64,000 bases of DNA from positions 1 to 64,000 of the forward strand of contig DEAU01000039.1 in assembly GCA_002348705.1 (NCBI GenBank), read 5' to 3'. The notes under the pieces were generated by a model that was not told the DNA's origin, did not search any database, and saw only the letters and a program-made list of their open reading frames with translations. Positions within the stretch are counted from its first letter, which is position 1; each line of letters opens with the position of its first letter. This document shows, piece after piece, positions 50,125 to 58,888 of this stretch. Made by a program: the position numbers and the translations under genes. This DNA is from Candidatus Neomicrothrix sp. UBA2974 (GTDB lineage: Bacteria; Actinomycetota; Acidimicrobiia; Acidimicrobiales; MedAcidi-G1).

Positions 50125-50979
50125 GGAGGCAGCAGTTCCCCCTCGAATGAAGTCGCGAGCGTCACTATCGATGTCCGGTAGCAGGTGGTCGACTAAAGCT
50201 AGTTGTTCGGGATAGCCAGGTTCATTCAGAATCCAAGGGAAATCTGAGGCCCACAGCATCCGTTCGGGTCCAAAAGCGCGTAAGAGGGTCTCTGCGACAG
50301 GTGCCATGTCGGCATATGGATATGGATCATGACTGAAGGCGTATTGCCCAGAGAAGTGAACGAAGGTATTGGGTCTCTCGGCGACGCGACTTAGAAGGTC
50401 TAGCGTCGGTGGAGGAACTTCGGTGGTGAAGTGGGGTCTGCGATGCTCGTCGATTGCCAGGTTGTCGACAGTGACCATGAATCCGGAATGGTTGAATACG
50501 GTGGTGAGATCGGGCAGGAGGTCAAGAACCTTCTCATATAACTGCACCTGATCGGGTTCGGCGTAGAACCAGACCTTCAGGCCCCTTTCGGCCATCGCTG
50601 CGAAAAGTGGGAAGAGTTCATATGTTTCTGGGTCGTCGCCCGGTGAGGCGATGGGATCGACCCCACTGACCCGGATTCCTTGGATGCCGCTGGTCTCAAT
50701 TCTCTGGTCCAGGTCTTGGCTGATCATGGTCGAGTCCGGGTCGTAATTTCCGATTCCTACGAATCGGCCAGGGAAATAGTTGCGAAGATCAGTCAGGTAA
50801 TGGTCCTGTGGTCCTAGAGGTACCACGATGGCTTTGTCGACGCCAGCCGCCTGCATGATTTCAAGAAAGTCTTCGGCTAGGACTTCCATCTCGGCGTCCG
50901 CCATCCCCGGGTAGACGGTTCGAGGGTAGGCGGGAGATACGGCCTTGTATAGGTGAAGGTGGGCATCGATTACTTCCAT
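50110..50979 (-). CDS. amidohydrolase-2 family metal hydrolase
   Basis: 289 residues, TIM-barrel. MEVIDAHLHLY gives the His-x-His metal site, VFNHSGF a barrel His, and WASDFPWILNE the Asp. The family includes 2-amino-3-carboxymuconate-semialdehyde decarboxylase and 2-pyrone-4,6-dicarboxylate lactonase as well as amidohydrolases. A second member is encoded at 57.8-58.8 kb. It is the last gene of the minus-strand trio ATPase-aminotransferase-amidohydrolase, 13 bases after the aminotransferase. Confidence 0.88.
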   Translation of the reverse strand: MEVIDAHLHLYKAVSPAYPRTVYPGMADAEMEVLAEDFLEIMQAAGVDKAIVVPLGPQDHYLTDLRNYFPGRFVGIGNYDPDSTMISQDLDQRIETSGIQGIRVSGVDPIASPGDDPETYELFPLFAAMAERGLKVWFYAEPDQVQLYEKVLDLLPDLTTVFNHSGFMVTVDNLAIDEHRRPHFTTEVPPPTLDLLSRVAERPNTFVHFSGQYAFSHDPYPYADMAPVAETLLRAFGPERMLWASDFPWILNEPGYPEQLALVDHLLPDIDSDARDFIRGGTAASLFSF

Positions 50980-50992
50980 TGGAAACCTCCTG

Positions 50993-52177
50993 TTAGCTCT
51001 TTATCTCCTCAACCAAGCGACTTACTCCTTCGTAGAGATCTGTCGTCGCAGTTGCTAATGAAATTCGAATGCGTCCTTCATTTCCGGGACCAAAGGTGGA
51101 GCCAGGGACGACAGTAACCTGGCGTTTATCGATCAGGTCCATGGCGAAGTCCATGTCCGACCTACCAGAATCTGTGATGTCAACCCAGATGTAGAAGGCG
51201 CCGCCTGGCTTGTGGGCATCGATGCCAGAAGATGAAAGCAAACGAAGAACTTCGTCCCGTCGCGCTCTGTAGGCGTCACGCATTTGGAGGACAACATCCT
51301 GAGGACCGTCAAGCGCGGCGATAGCACCGTATTGCGCTGGAGCATTGACGCAACTCACTGTGGGTTCCTGACAGTTGATTATGAGCTGAGCGATTTCTGG
51401 TGGAGCGACGGCATAGCCCACCCTCCAACCAGTCATTGCGTAGGTCTTGGAGAAACTATGAATGCAGACAACGCGGCCATCAGTGTCGTGGGAGGCGGCA
51501 GACACGTGAGGATTCTCGAAAGTCATCCTGTCATAGACCTCATCTGAGACGACGTAGATATCGGCTTGCCGCGCGAAGTCGACGATCTCGGCCATCGTCG
51601 TGTTGCTAATTACCGCACCAGTTGGGTTACTAGGGGTATTGAGGAGGATGGCCTTGGTTTTCCCGGAGATAGCGGATTCGAGTTGGCTAATGCTGGGGGC
51701 ATAGTCGGTTTCCGCAGTAGTGGGAATCGCAACTGGACGAATTCCCAGCAACTTCATTTGCATCAGATAGTTCGGCCAAGCAGGACTCGTCAGGATTACC
51801 TCATCTCCCGGATTGGTTATGGACATGAGGGCTGTATAAAGGGCTGCTACTGCACCGGTAGTAATAGTCACTTGGCTGGCATCAGTGGGACGCCCCGTGT
51901 CTCTGGTGAAATGCTCCGCTATTCGCGTCCGCAATTCTGGAATACCCGGATTTTCGGTATACCTAGTCCGACCGTCCCGGGCCGCCTGCGTAGCCGCGTC
52001 CACTACGTGTGGTGGCGTAGGGAAGTTCGGTTCTCCAACCTCGAGGCGAATGCAATCGGGCATGCGAAATGCACGATCCATGATCACGCGGATGCCTGAG
52101 CGGGGCATTGAGGAAACTGCGTCGGAAAGTGGTTTCACGGGAGCTAGATGACGGACTTGACTTCGGGAAAGTGACAC
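50993..52177 (-). CDS. class I/II aminotransferase (PLP), second copy
   Basis: 394 residues from GTG 52177; GTG 52138 is an alternative that would avoid the 34-base overlap with the ATPase gene. PLP lysine in HSFSKTYAMTGWRVGY, NTPSNPTGAVISN, VVSDEVYDRMTF and GRIRISLAT match the homologue at 33-34 kb closely. Both belong to the aspartate/aromatic aminotransferase subgroup. Co-transcribed with the DppF-like ATPase and the amidohydrolase, so it likely removes nitrogen from the imported compound (inference). Confidence 0.92.
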   Translation of the reverse strand: MSLSRSQVRHLAPVKPLSDAVSSMPRSGIRVIMDRAFRMPDCIRLEVGEPNFPTPPHVVDAATQAARDGRTRYTENPGIPELRTRIAEHFTRDTGRPTDASQVTITTGAVAALYTALMSITNPGDEVILTSPAWPNYLMQMKLLGIRPVAIPTTAETDYAPSISQLESAISGKTKAILLNTPSNPTGAVISNTTMAEIVDFARQADIYVVSDEVYDRMTFENPHVSAASHDTDGRVVCIHSFSKTYAMTGWRVGYAVAPPEIAQLIINCQEPTVSCVNAPAQYGAIAALDGPQDVVLQMRDAYRARRDEVLRLLSSSGIDAHKPGGAFYIWVDITDSGRSDMDFAMDLIDKRQVTVVPGSTFGPGNEGRIRISLATATTDLYEGVSRLVEEIKS

Positions 52178-53214
52178 GCAACTAGGTGACCGTCTCCGTT
52201 GTCGGCAAGGGGCGGCTCAGCTTCATGACACAGATCCTTGGAACGGCCGATCTCACAGCGGGATTGGAAGCGGCACCCCAAGGGTGGGTCAATTGGGCTA
52301 GGGGCATCCCCCTCCAGCAACAAACGAGTGCGTCCTCGTTGCTTCTTTGGGTTGGCAACCGGAGCCGCAGATAACAGGGCATGGGTATAAGGGTGGTTCG
52401 GTTCGGCAAAGAGTTTCTCTACTGGCGCCTGCTCGACGATCTTCCCCAGGTACATCACAGCTACGTCATCACAGACTTGTCGCACCACTGCGAGATCGTG
52501 ACTTATGAACAGGTAAGTGAGTCCGAGTTCTTGTTGAAGCTCGAGCAGCAGGTTCAACACTTGAGCCTGAATGGACACGTCCAGCGCAGAGACCGGCTCG
52601 TCGCAAATGATGAAACTCGGGTGCAGGGCCAGAGCGCGTGCCACGCCGATACGTTGGCGCTGACCTCCCGAGAATTCGTGGGGGTAGCGCTGAGAATGGC
52701 CGCTGTCGAGTCCTACGAGGGTAAGTAACTCTTGGGTGCGGTCTTCACGTTCCGGACGGGGCATGTCCGTGTTGACAACCAGAATTTCGCTAATTGATGC
52801 CCCGACGGTCATCCGGGGATTGAATGAGGCGACTGGGTCTTGAAAGACTATTTGAAGGTCGGATCGAAGGTGTCGTAGTTCAGAGTCGGAGATTTCGCGG
52901 ATGTCGATCTCGTCAATGGCGCCATTGGTTGGACTCAATTTGCGGTAGATGATCTCTCCGGAAGTTGGTTCCACGAGCCGAAGGATGCACCGTGCCGTAG
53001 TCGATTTTCCGCAGCCTGATTCTCCGACTATTCCCAGAGTTCGACCCCGCTCGACGTCGAAGGAGACGTCGGCCACAGCCGAAACCAGTTGCTTTTGACT
53101 TCCGGAAAACAGCCCAGATCCCAGCTGGAACTCTTTGACCAGATGGCGGATAGAGACAACTGGGTCACTCCCATTGGATTCATAAGAGTCGGGAGTGACA
53201 GCCACACTGCACAC
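52144..53214 (-). CDS. ABC transporter ATPase, DppF-like
   Basis: 356 residues: Walker A GESGCGKSTTARC, FSGGQRQRIGVARALALHP, Walker B IICDEPVSALDVS and the oligopeptide C-terminal part (HPYTHALLSAAPVANPKK, GCRFQSRCEIG). It is the usual partner of the DppD-like ATPase but lies on the opposite strand and starts ~3 kb away from the rest of the importer operon. Start GTG 53214; a second GTG three codons on is equally possible. GTTGACC direct repeats lie in the promoter region. Confidence 0.92.
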   Translation of the reverse strand: MCSVAVTPDSYESNGSDPVVSIRHLVKEFQLGSGLFSGSQKQLVSAVADVSFDVERGRTLGIVGESGCGKSTTARCILRLVEPTSGEIIYRKLSPTNGAIDEIDIREISDSELRHLRSDLQIVFQDPVASFNPRMTVGASISEILVVNTDMPRPEREDRTQELLTLVGLDSGHSQRYPHEFSGGQRQRIGVARALALHPSFIICDEPVSALDVSIQAQVLNLLLELQQELGLTYLFISHDLAVVRQVCDDVAVMYLGKIVEQAPVEKLFAEPNHPYTHALLSAAPVANPKKQRGRTRLLLEGDAPSPIDPPLGCRFQSRCEIGRSKDLCHEAEPPLADNGDGHLVACHFPEVKSVI

Positions 53215-53227
53215 TATATAAGATCCT

Positions 53228-53255
53228 GTTGACCGGGTATCGAGCGTAGTTGACC
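53228..53255. promoter_or_regulatory. paired GTTGACC direct repeats, candidate operator
   Basis: GTTGACC occurs at 53228-53234 and 53249-53255, exactly 21 bases apart (two helix turns), in the space between the divergent DppF-like ATPase and PPOX genes. The spacing suits a dimeric regulator binding one DNA face. Confidence 0.45.
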
Positions 53256-53294
53256 GACAAATCGGAAACGATTACTTATAGGAAGGTAGAGGAA

Positions 53295-53846
53295 ATGGCT
53301 GAGGACCAAAGTTGGCGCGGAAATGTTGGCGGCATGGAGTGGGAGAGGGCCGAAAGGTTCTTGACCGGCAACGCCTTTGCCCGGGTTGCCTGCCTCGACG
53401 ATGACGGCAAGCCTTATGTAGTCCCACTTTGGTACACGTGGGATGGCGAAGGCTTTCTTCTGGTCATCCGGGAGAGGGCTCGAATTGCTCGGTACATGAA
53501 GAACAATCCAGATGTGAGTCTGGTGGTTGATGAAATGGAAGTAGATGACGAGCGTGGCCAGTACACCCTGCCTAAGGTTTTCTGTCAGGGTCGAGCTGAG
53601 ATCGTTGAAGAGGCAAATATCGGCGGCAAATGGGTCCAGGTGGCCGAGGAGATGTCCGTTCGGTACCTTGGCCCAGACGGACCGACCTATCTGGTTCCTA
53701 CCTTGGTGCAGCCGCGGTGGCTGATCAAAATCGTTCCCGAGTACATCAAGACTTGGGAAGGCGTAGGTTGGGGCAAGCAGTACTGGGTTGAAGCAGAAGG
53801 AAAACCGACCTACGAGGAAGTCCACGGGTTGGAGGGCGACTCCTAA
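53295..53846 (+). CDS. PPOX-class split-barrel flavin/F420 protein
   Basis: 183 residues from ATG 53295, preceded by GGAAGG and GAGG; a longer TTG frame from 53250 would run through the GTTGACC repeat. RVACLDDDGKPYVVPLWYTW and IARYMKNNPDVSLVVDEM are split-barrel marks, and TWEGVGWGKQYWVEAEGKP closes the protein as in the homologue at 34.2-34.7 kb. Probably a deazaflavin- or FMN-dependent reductase. It ends four bases into the convergent hydrolase gene. Confidence 0.82.
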   Translation: MAEDQSWRGNVGGMEWERAERFLTGNAFARVACLDDDGKPYVVPLWYTWDGEGFLLVIRERARIARYMKNNPDVSLVVDEMEVDDERGQYTLPKVFCQGRAEIVEEANIGGKWVQVAEEMSVRYLGPDGPTYLVPTLVQPRWLIKIVPEYIKTWEGVGWGKQYWVEAEGKPTYEEVHGLEGDS

Positions 53847-54670
53847 CCTTTAGTCGACTGTCCCTCCAGCCATTCAAGGGTAAACCGGTTCCACTCGTCG
53901 ACCATTTCATAGAAGGCAATGTGGCTCGAAGATGGGCCTTCGAACGTGTGGAATTGGGCCCCTTGGATGTTCTGGGCCACTTCCCGGCCATATCTAGCCG
54001 GAACCTGCCAGTCCATCTCTCCGGTCGTGACGATTGTCGGAGCCGTTATCTGGCTAAGTCTGCCCAGAGCGTCATGCGTCCTGTCGGCGTGGAAGTGACC
54101 CAGAAGTCCGTTCTTGGAAGGCGGATGTGGATTGTCCCTGATGAAGTTGTTCTCAAAAGCGTTGACATCATCAGGCCTATTCGCAAGGAAGTCGGGGCTT
54201 GAGACCCAGAGAAGAGCGCAACGGATATAGGCGTCCAGATCGTCATGCTCCACCATGAACGACATTGAGTCGATCATCCTGATGAACCACTCATCCGACC
54301 TGCCCCAGGTGTTGTGTAGCTGAAGGCTCGCAACGCGGTCAGGATGATTGATGGCGAGCTCCTGTGCTGTTGCGCTGCCCAGCGAGAGTCCAGAAACATG
54401 AGCAGAATCAATTCCGATGGCGTCCATCAGCGCCGCAGCATCATCAGCGAGTATTCGCATGCTGTATTCATCGGGGCCTGCTGGGTGTGTTGATTGCCCA
54501 GTTCCTCTGTTGTCGTAACTAACGACCGTGTAATGGTCGCGGTAGAATTCCACCTGGGCGTCCCAAGTCGAGTGATCGGCACCAGTTCCCATGATGAGGA
54601 AGAGGTATTCTCCTGAGCCTTCAATCTGGTAATAGGTGTTGATCCCAGTTGATAGTTCTACAAAAGGCAT
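53843..54670 (-). CDS. alpha/beta hydrolase
   Basis: 275 residues. INTYYQIEGSGEYLFLIMG, YDNRGTGQSTHPAG and the nucleophile elbow SGLSLGSATAQ (G-x-S-x-G present) are clear, and the catalytic His lies in SSSHIAFYE near the end. This type resembles 3-oxoadipate enol-lactonase (PcaD) and haloperoxidase-like esterases. It is divergent from the Rid/amidase operon, with ~75 bases between starts. A lactonase role would fit a carboxymuconolactone-type route, but that is only inference. Confidence 0.88.
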   Translation of the reverse strand: MPFVELSTGINTYYQIEGSGEYLFLIMGTGADHSTWDAQVEFYRDHYTVVSYDNRGTGQSTHPAGPDEYSMRILADDAAALMDAIGIDSAHVSGLSLGSATAQELAINHPDRVASLQLHNTWGRSDEWFIRMIDSMSFMVEHDDLDAYIRCALLWVSSPDFLANRPDDVNAFENNFIRDNPHPPSKNGLLGHFHADRTHDALGRLSQITAPTIVTTGEMDWQVPARYGREVAQNIQGAQFHTFEGPSSSHIAFYEMVDEWNRFTLEWLEGQSTKG

Positions 54671-54744
54671 GGAAGTCCTCCCACGCGCCGCGGTCAGTTA
54701 TCGGATCATATATCGAACGTTGCTTTCTGGAATAATGAGCAAGT

Positions 54745-55155
54745 ATGAGTGATAGTGGTCAAACAGATTGCCGCGAAGTGATACAACCGCCGGAACTATG
54801 CCCGCCTCCGGAGCCATATTCCTATGCAATCAAGACTGGCAAGACGATCTATCTTGCTGGTCAAGTAGCGCTTGATTCTTCGGGAATAATTGTTGGCAAT
54901 ACAGTCACCGAACAGGCCGAACAAGTCTGGTCAAATGTCCTCGCGGTGTTGCGCGAAGCGGGCGCGACAGCAGCAAATATCGTCAAAGTTGTCTACTACA
55001 TGGCAGACATAAGAGAGCTTGACCAAGAGATGGTGGTGCGGCGCCGTATCTTTGATGGCCTCGCGTTGCCGGCGGTGACTGCAGTTCAGGTGGCCTCACT
55101 GGGGCTACCGGGGCTAGTCATGGAAGTGGATGTGACAGCGGAGCTCACTGAATGA
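54745..55155 (+). CDS. RidA-family protein (second)
   Basis: 136 residues: YSYAIKTGKTIYLAGQVALD, VLAVLREAGATAANIVKVVYY and the ending VMEVDVTAEL. The Arg of archetypal RidA (PARTxV) is replaced in ALPAVTAVQ, so enamine deaminase activity is doubtful. This grouping with an amidase and a small coupling protein resembles catabolic operons for urea-like, biuret-like or pyrimidine-derived compounds, where Rid proteins act on aminoacrylate-like or carbamate-like intermediates (inference). Overlaps the next small gene by ATGA. Confidence 0.87.
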   Translation: MSDSGQTDCREVIQPPELCPPPEPYSYAIKTGKTIYLAGQVALDSSGIIVGNTVTEQAEQVWSNVLAVLREAGATAANIVKVVYYMADIRELDQEMVVRRRIFDGLALPAVTAVQVASLGLPGLVMEVDVTAELTE

Positions 55156-55337
55156 CTGGACGCAGGAACGAATCGTCGCTGCGAGCACTCCTTGATTGGG
55201 CTGACTTGGGCGAAGGGGAGCGCCTGAGCGACCTCATGGATGACTTTGAACAACGAGCAATAGTCACCGATGAACTTGTGGCACTGGTGCCGCAGGAGAT
55301 CTCGCCCTGTTTGATCTTTGACGCATCATGGGACTAA
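55152..55337 (+). CDS. small amidase-companion protein, AtzG/GatC-like
   Basis: 61 residues. The helical LLDWADLGEGERLSDLMDDF and the Pro-containing tail (VPQEISPCLIFDASWD) resemble GatC and AtzG, short proteins that wrap around an amidase of the GatA/AtzE type and are needed for its stability. It overlaps the Rid gene by four bases and the amidase by ten, exactly where such a subunit gene belongs. The match is by shape rather than strong identity. Confidence 0.6.
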   Translation: MTGRRNESSLRALLDWADLGEGERLSDLMDDFEQRAIVTDELVALVPQEISPCLIFDASWD

Positions 55338-56674
55338 ACGACCCTTCGGCAAATTCGATACTCGAGCAGATTGTTCGCGTCGACCAGAAACTGGGTTCGA
55401 TGGTGACTCTGGACCCTCCCGGCCTGCGCCAGCAGTGGGAGAACCGTGACCAGGGCCTTGCTCTAGGCGGAATGAAGATAGCGATCAAGGACATCATCGA
55501 AGTCCGGGGTCTACCCAATGGTTGTGGATCGGCGCTCTACGGAGATCCACCCGAGCCAGCATCCTCAGATGCGGTGGTTGTGGCTAGGATCCGAGAAGCC
55601 GGCGGTGTGATCATTGGGAAGACTGCAGCTCACGAACTCGCTTGCGGTGTGCAAACGCCAGGAACATGCAACCCCTGGGATATCAATCGTTCAGCTGGAG
55701 GTTCGAGCGGCGGATCCGGTGCAGCGGTCGCGGCTGGCCTCTCTGACGGAGCATTGGGGAGCGATACCGGTGGTTCCATACGCATTCCCGCAGCACTCTG
55801 TGGCATAGCCGGACTAAAACCAACATATGGTCTTGTTCCGAAGTGCGGCGTAGAACCGCTCAGTTGGTCCCTGGATCATGTTGGTCCCATGGCAAAAACT
55901 GTTAAGGACTGTGCACGTCTGTTGCAAGTCATAGCAGGACCACACCCGGCAGACCCAACGACGAGAAGAAAAGTGTCATGCGACTACGGGGCAAAATTGG
56001 ATTCCGGAGTTGCAGGGCTTCGTCTAGCAGTTCCCGAAGGTTTCTTCATGGAACCGATAGATCAGCGAGTCCAAGAGGCTTTCTTCAATGCGGTTGAAAC
56101 AATGCGCGAGATAGGCGCAGAAATCGTAACCGTGGACGTTTCATTCCTGAGTCGGTGCCTTGATGTTGAATTCGCGATCGTGTCTCCTGAGGCCGCCAAC
56201 TACCACCACAGCAGTATTCAAAAACGTCCGGATTTAATCGATCCTTCGATCAGGGCGATGCTGGTAGCGGGTGCAGCATTGCCGGCTGGCTACTACTTGA
56301 GGGCCCTGCGGTGGCGGAGTGTTATTGCGGACCGGATGAAGGCAATATTTGACGAGAAGCAAATCGACGTTCTCCTGACGCCGACAGTTCCAGCGCCTGC
56401 TCAACTGCATGACCAGGAGTACTTTGATTTTTCGGGTATTGAAGAACCGGTGATTTCAAGTTTCGTCCGGACGACCGCTCCGTTCAATCTGACTGGGCAA
56501 CCAGCCTTGTCGGTGCCATGCGGCATGACAGCAGATGGACTTCCCATTGGTCTGCAAATCGCGGGTCGACCGTTTGCTGACGACCAGGTGCTGCGAGTCG
56601 GCTCCGCCTATGAACAAGCTACAGAATGGGTTTCCCGCCTTCCTCCTGTCCACGTTTCAGTCGAAGCTGGTTGA
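55328..56674 (+). CDS. amidase-signature hydrolase, AtzE/GatA-like
   Basis: 448 residues. The Ser-cisSer-Lys triad is K54 (MKIAIKD), S126 (AGGSSGGSG) and S150 (DTGGSIRIP), with GLKPTYGLVPKCGVEPLSWS as the classical continuation. The size and end (LPIGLQIAGRPFADDQVLRV) match AtzE-type amidases rather than the longer GatA. It hydrolyses a small amide such as a carboxybiuret- or ureide-like compound; GatCAB function is unlikely as GatB is absent. Coupled to the 61-residue gene upstream. Confidence 0.9.
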   Translation: MGLNDPSANSILEQIVRVDQKLGSMVTLDPPGLRQQWENRDQGLALGGMKIAIKDIIEVRGLPNGCGSALYGDPPEPASSDAVVVARIREAGGVIIGKTAAHELACGVQTPGTCNPWDINRSAGGSSGGSGAAVAAGLSDGALGSDTGGSIRIPAALCGIAGLKPTYGLVPKCGVEPLSWSLDHVGPMAKTVKDCARLLQVIAGPHPADPTTRRKVSCDYGAKLDSGVAGLRLAVPEGFFMEPIDQRVQEAFFNAVETMREIGAEIVTVDVSFLSRCLDVEFAIVSPEAANYHHSSIQKRPDLIDPSIRAMLVAGAALPAGYYLRALRWRSVIADRMKAIFDEKQIDVLLTPTVPAPAQLHDQEYFDFSGIEEPVISSFVRTTAPFNLTGQPALSVPCGMTADGLPIGLQIAGRPFADDQVLRVGSAYEQATEWVSRLPPVHVSVEAG

Positions 56675-56682
56675 GTCGTTCC

Positions 56683-57684
56683 ATGAACCCTGCCGAAGAG
56701 AGCCGAGGAGTTAACGGGTATCGGCCCGAACAACCAATCGGCCTTCCACCTATCTTCTCCTGGCCGTTGAAGCCCATAAGGTCAATTCAGTGGCTTCTGA
56801 CGGAATTCCTCTTCCCATGGGGGTTCGTCTTCATAGGGCTGGCAGCAATCTCTTGGAACTATCTGACACCAAATATCGGTGAAACAGGTGGACTATCGAT
56901 TGGTTTCGTCGGCCTGATCTTTCTACGGAATTGTTGCTTACTGGTTGTCGTCGCAGGTGGTCTGCACTGGTGGCTTTACAGAAAGGCCCGCCAAGGCAGC
57001 GACTACAAGTTCTCAAAGAGATGGATGTCTCGGACTTCTCCAAGGTTTCTTTGGCGTAACCAAGTTTACGACAATGTGTTTTGGAGTCTTGCAAGTGGTG
57101 TATCCGTGTGGTCCGCATTCGAGGCATTGACACTATGGGCTTGGATAAAAGGTGTTATTCCTCAGGCCCATTGGACAGGTGATTTCCTGTATCTGACTTG
57201 CTCGACGGTGGTGTTCTTTTTTGCATCGTCATCGCATTTCTATTTGATACACAGGATGCTTCATTGGAGTCCGTTGTATCGAAGTGTTCACGAGTTGCAT
57301 CACCGCAACGTGAACACGGGGCCGTGGACGGGGATATCGATGCATCCCGTTGAGCATCTGATGTTCTTCTCCATGTTTTTTGTCTGGTGGCTAATTCCCA
57401 CTCATCCAACGATCATTATTCTCACGGGATTTTTCAAAGGTCTGGGGCCAGCTGTTTCGCATTCAGGTTTTTGCAAGATTCGCATGGGGCGGCGATCGTT
57501 GGCCGCTGGAGATTGGTTTCATGACCTTCATCACCGTCATTTTGAGGTGAATTACGGGAACGTCGAAGCGCCCTTCGATTGGGCACGAGGCACTTGGCAC
57601 GACGGTAGCGAAGTAGCCAAGAAGGAGATGGTGCGGCGGCGTATAGCTCAGAACTCGACCGGGATTGATGGACACGCCGAATAA
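56683..57684 (+). CDS. membrane di-iron fatty acid hydroxylase/sterol desaturase family
   Basis: 333 residues from ATG 56683 (an earlier frame start overlaps the amidase end). About four membrane helices, and the histidine boxes of the family: HRMLH, HELHH and, near the end, HDLHHRHFE, plus HPVEH. These bind a di-iron centre that hydroxylates or desaturates lipid-like substrates with O2. It starts nine bases after the amidase stop, so it is likely transcribed with it. Relation to the amide pathway is not obvious. Confidence 0.87.
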   Translation: MNPAEESRGVNGYRPEQPIGLPPIFSWPLKPIRSIQWLLTEFLFPWGFVFIGLAAISWNYLTPNIGETGGLSIGFVGLIFLRNCCLLVVVAGGLHWWLYRKARQGSDYKFSKRWMSRTSPRFLWRNQVYDNVFWSLASGVSVWSAFEALTLWAWIKGVIPQAHWTGDFLYLTCSTVVFFFASSSHFYLIHRMLHWSPLYRSVHELHHRNVNTGPWTGISMHPVEHLMFFSMFFVWWLIPTHPTIIILTGFFKGLGPAVSHSGFCKIRMGRRSLAAGDWFHDLHHRHFEVNYGNVEAPFDWARGTWHDGSEVAKKEMVRRRIAQNSTGIDGHAE

Positions 57685-57752
57685 TTGATTTGATAGAGCT
57701 AGTCGTCCTCGCGTCTTGCTTCGATTAATTCCTTAAGTCGTCCGCTCCGCGC

Positions 57753-58757
57753 CTAGAGGCGGTAGACGCGTGCGGCGGTGCCGGAAAACATGGCGTCTTG
57801 TTCGGCGTCGGTGAAATCGGCGACAATCTTCTTGAAAGCGTTGTAGAGCACGCCGTAAGACAGGGAGAGTCGATCGACAGGGAAGTTGCTCTCAAACATG
57901 CAACGGTCCGGGCCGAAATGATCAATGGCGTGCAGATAGTGATCGCGGTGTGCAGCAACGATTTCATCTGATGTTGGCGGCCGCTCAGCCTTGTGCCACC
58001 CGAAACCGTTGTCGGGCATAGCCAGTCCACCGAGCTTGGCCACAACATTCGGACAAAGCGCCAATTCGGCTAGGTCCTTCCGCCAGGCCGCGTGAATCTC
58101 TTCACGTCTCGAGGCGTATGGACCAACACCGAGGGGTGTGCCGAAATGGTCGAGCACGATCGAGGTTTCCGGCGCGGCACGGCAGAGATCTGCGAACTCC
58201 TGCAGTTGGTAGTGGTAGTGCCAACTTTCGTAGGTCAGGCCCAACTGGCCAAGAAATCGGACACCGTTCCGGAAGTGCTTGTCTGCTGCTAGGCCGACCG
58301 GTGCGCGACCTGGAATGCTTAGTGCCTCGGGATGAAGGGAGTGGGAGATCGCGTGACGAATGCCACGAAACAGTCCTCTGCCTGCCTTCTGATGGGCTTC
58401 AATCACCTCATTGAGTTCGTTGCCGAGTCGCAGGTCCGCATGGGCGACGATTCCGGCGATCTGCGGTCCGGGGCCTGCAGCGGAGGCCTGAGCAATATCG
58501 GCGACGAATTCGGTCTCCCCAACCGGTCTTAGATGCCGTGGTCCGTCAGCCCGGTATGAGGCATGACATTCTACGAATACCGTCTCGGTAACCCGGTGAC
58601 CGGTGCTGGTATCGGCCCAGAGTTCTTTCAGCATGTAGTCGGCACTGAAGCGGTCGTGACTTCGCCACAGGTGGTGGTGTGGGTCGATGATGCGTCTGTC
58701 TGGATCGATGGCCTCCTCGGAGACCAGAGAGCGCCACTCGGATGATTCGTCTCTCAT
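57753..58757 (-). CDS. amidohydrolase-2 family metal hydrolase
   Basis: 334 residues from ATG 58757; TTG 58787 would add ten residues and include part of a direct repeat. IIDPHHHLW is the metal-binding start of the lactonase-like branch (2-pyrone-4,6-dicarboxylate/L-rhamnono-gamma-lactonase), VLDHFGTPLG and MFESNFPVDR give barrel His and Asp/Asn positions. MFESNFP in place of the usual ASDFP is normal for this branch. It would open lactones or act as a hydrolase in sugar-acid or ring-fission routes. Convergent with the hydroxylase gene. Confidence 0.87.
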   Translation of the reverse strand: MRDESSEWRSLVSEEAIDPDRRIIDPHHHLWRSHDRFSADYMLKELWADTSTGHRVTETVFVECHASYRADGPRHLRPVGETEFVADIAQASAAGPGPQIAGIVAHADLRLGNELNEVIEAHQKAGRGLFRGIRHAISHSLHPEALSIPGRAPVGLAADKHFRNGVRFLGQLGLTYESWHYHYQLQEFADLCRAAPETSIVLDHFGTPLGVGPYASRREEIHAAWRKDLAELALCPNVVAKLGGLAMPDNGFGWHKAERPPTSDEIVAAHRDHYLHAIDHFGPDRCMFESNFPVDRLSLSYGVLYNAFKKIVADFTDAEQDAMFSGTAARVYRL

Positions 58758-58769
58758 CTGAGATTGCCT

Positions 58770-58843
58770 AACATTCGATTCCGGCAATTACGCAACCGGC
58801 AAAGCTCAGGATGGCGGCTAATACGGTGCCAACATTCGATTCC
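58770..58843. repeat. 13-base direct repeat with adjacent hairpin
   Basis: AACATTCGATTCC occurs at 58770-58782 and 58831-58843. The second copy runs into an inverted repeat TCCCCG/CGGGGA (58841-58846, 58853-58858). Located upstream of the amidohydrolase gene (minus), so it could be an operator pair or an mRNA leader element. Confidence 0.45.
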
Positions 58844-58888
58844 CCGTCAGGTCGGGGAGCCTGACATAACGGCAATGCCCGTCGTCAG

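Noticed and set aside
53214..53825. 203-codon minus-strand frame opposite the PPOX gene
   Set aside because: Antisense to a gene with split-barrel motifs and good ribosome site; no domain of its own.
55328..56674. GatA subunit of the tRNA amidotransferase
   Set aside because: No gatB nearby, the companion is far shorter than GatC and the neighbours are Rid and a hydroxylase.
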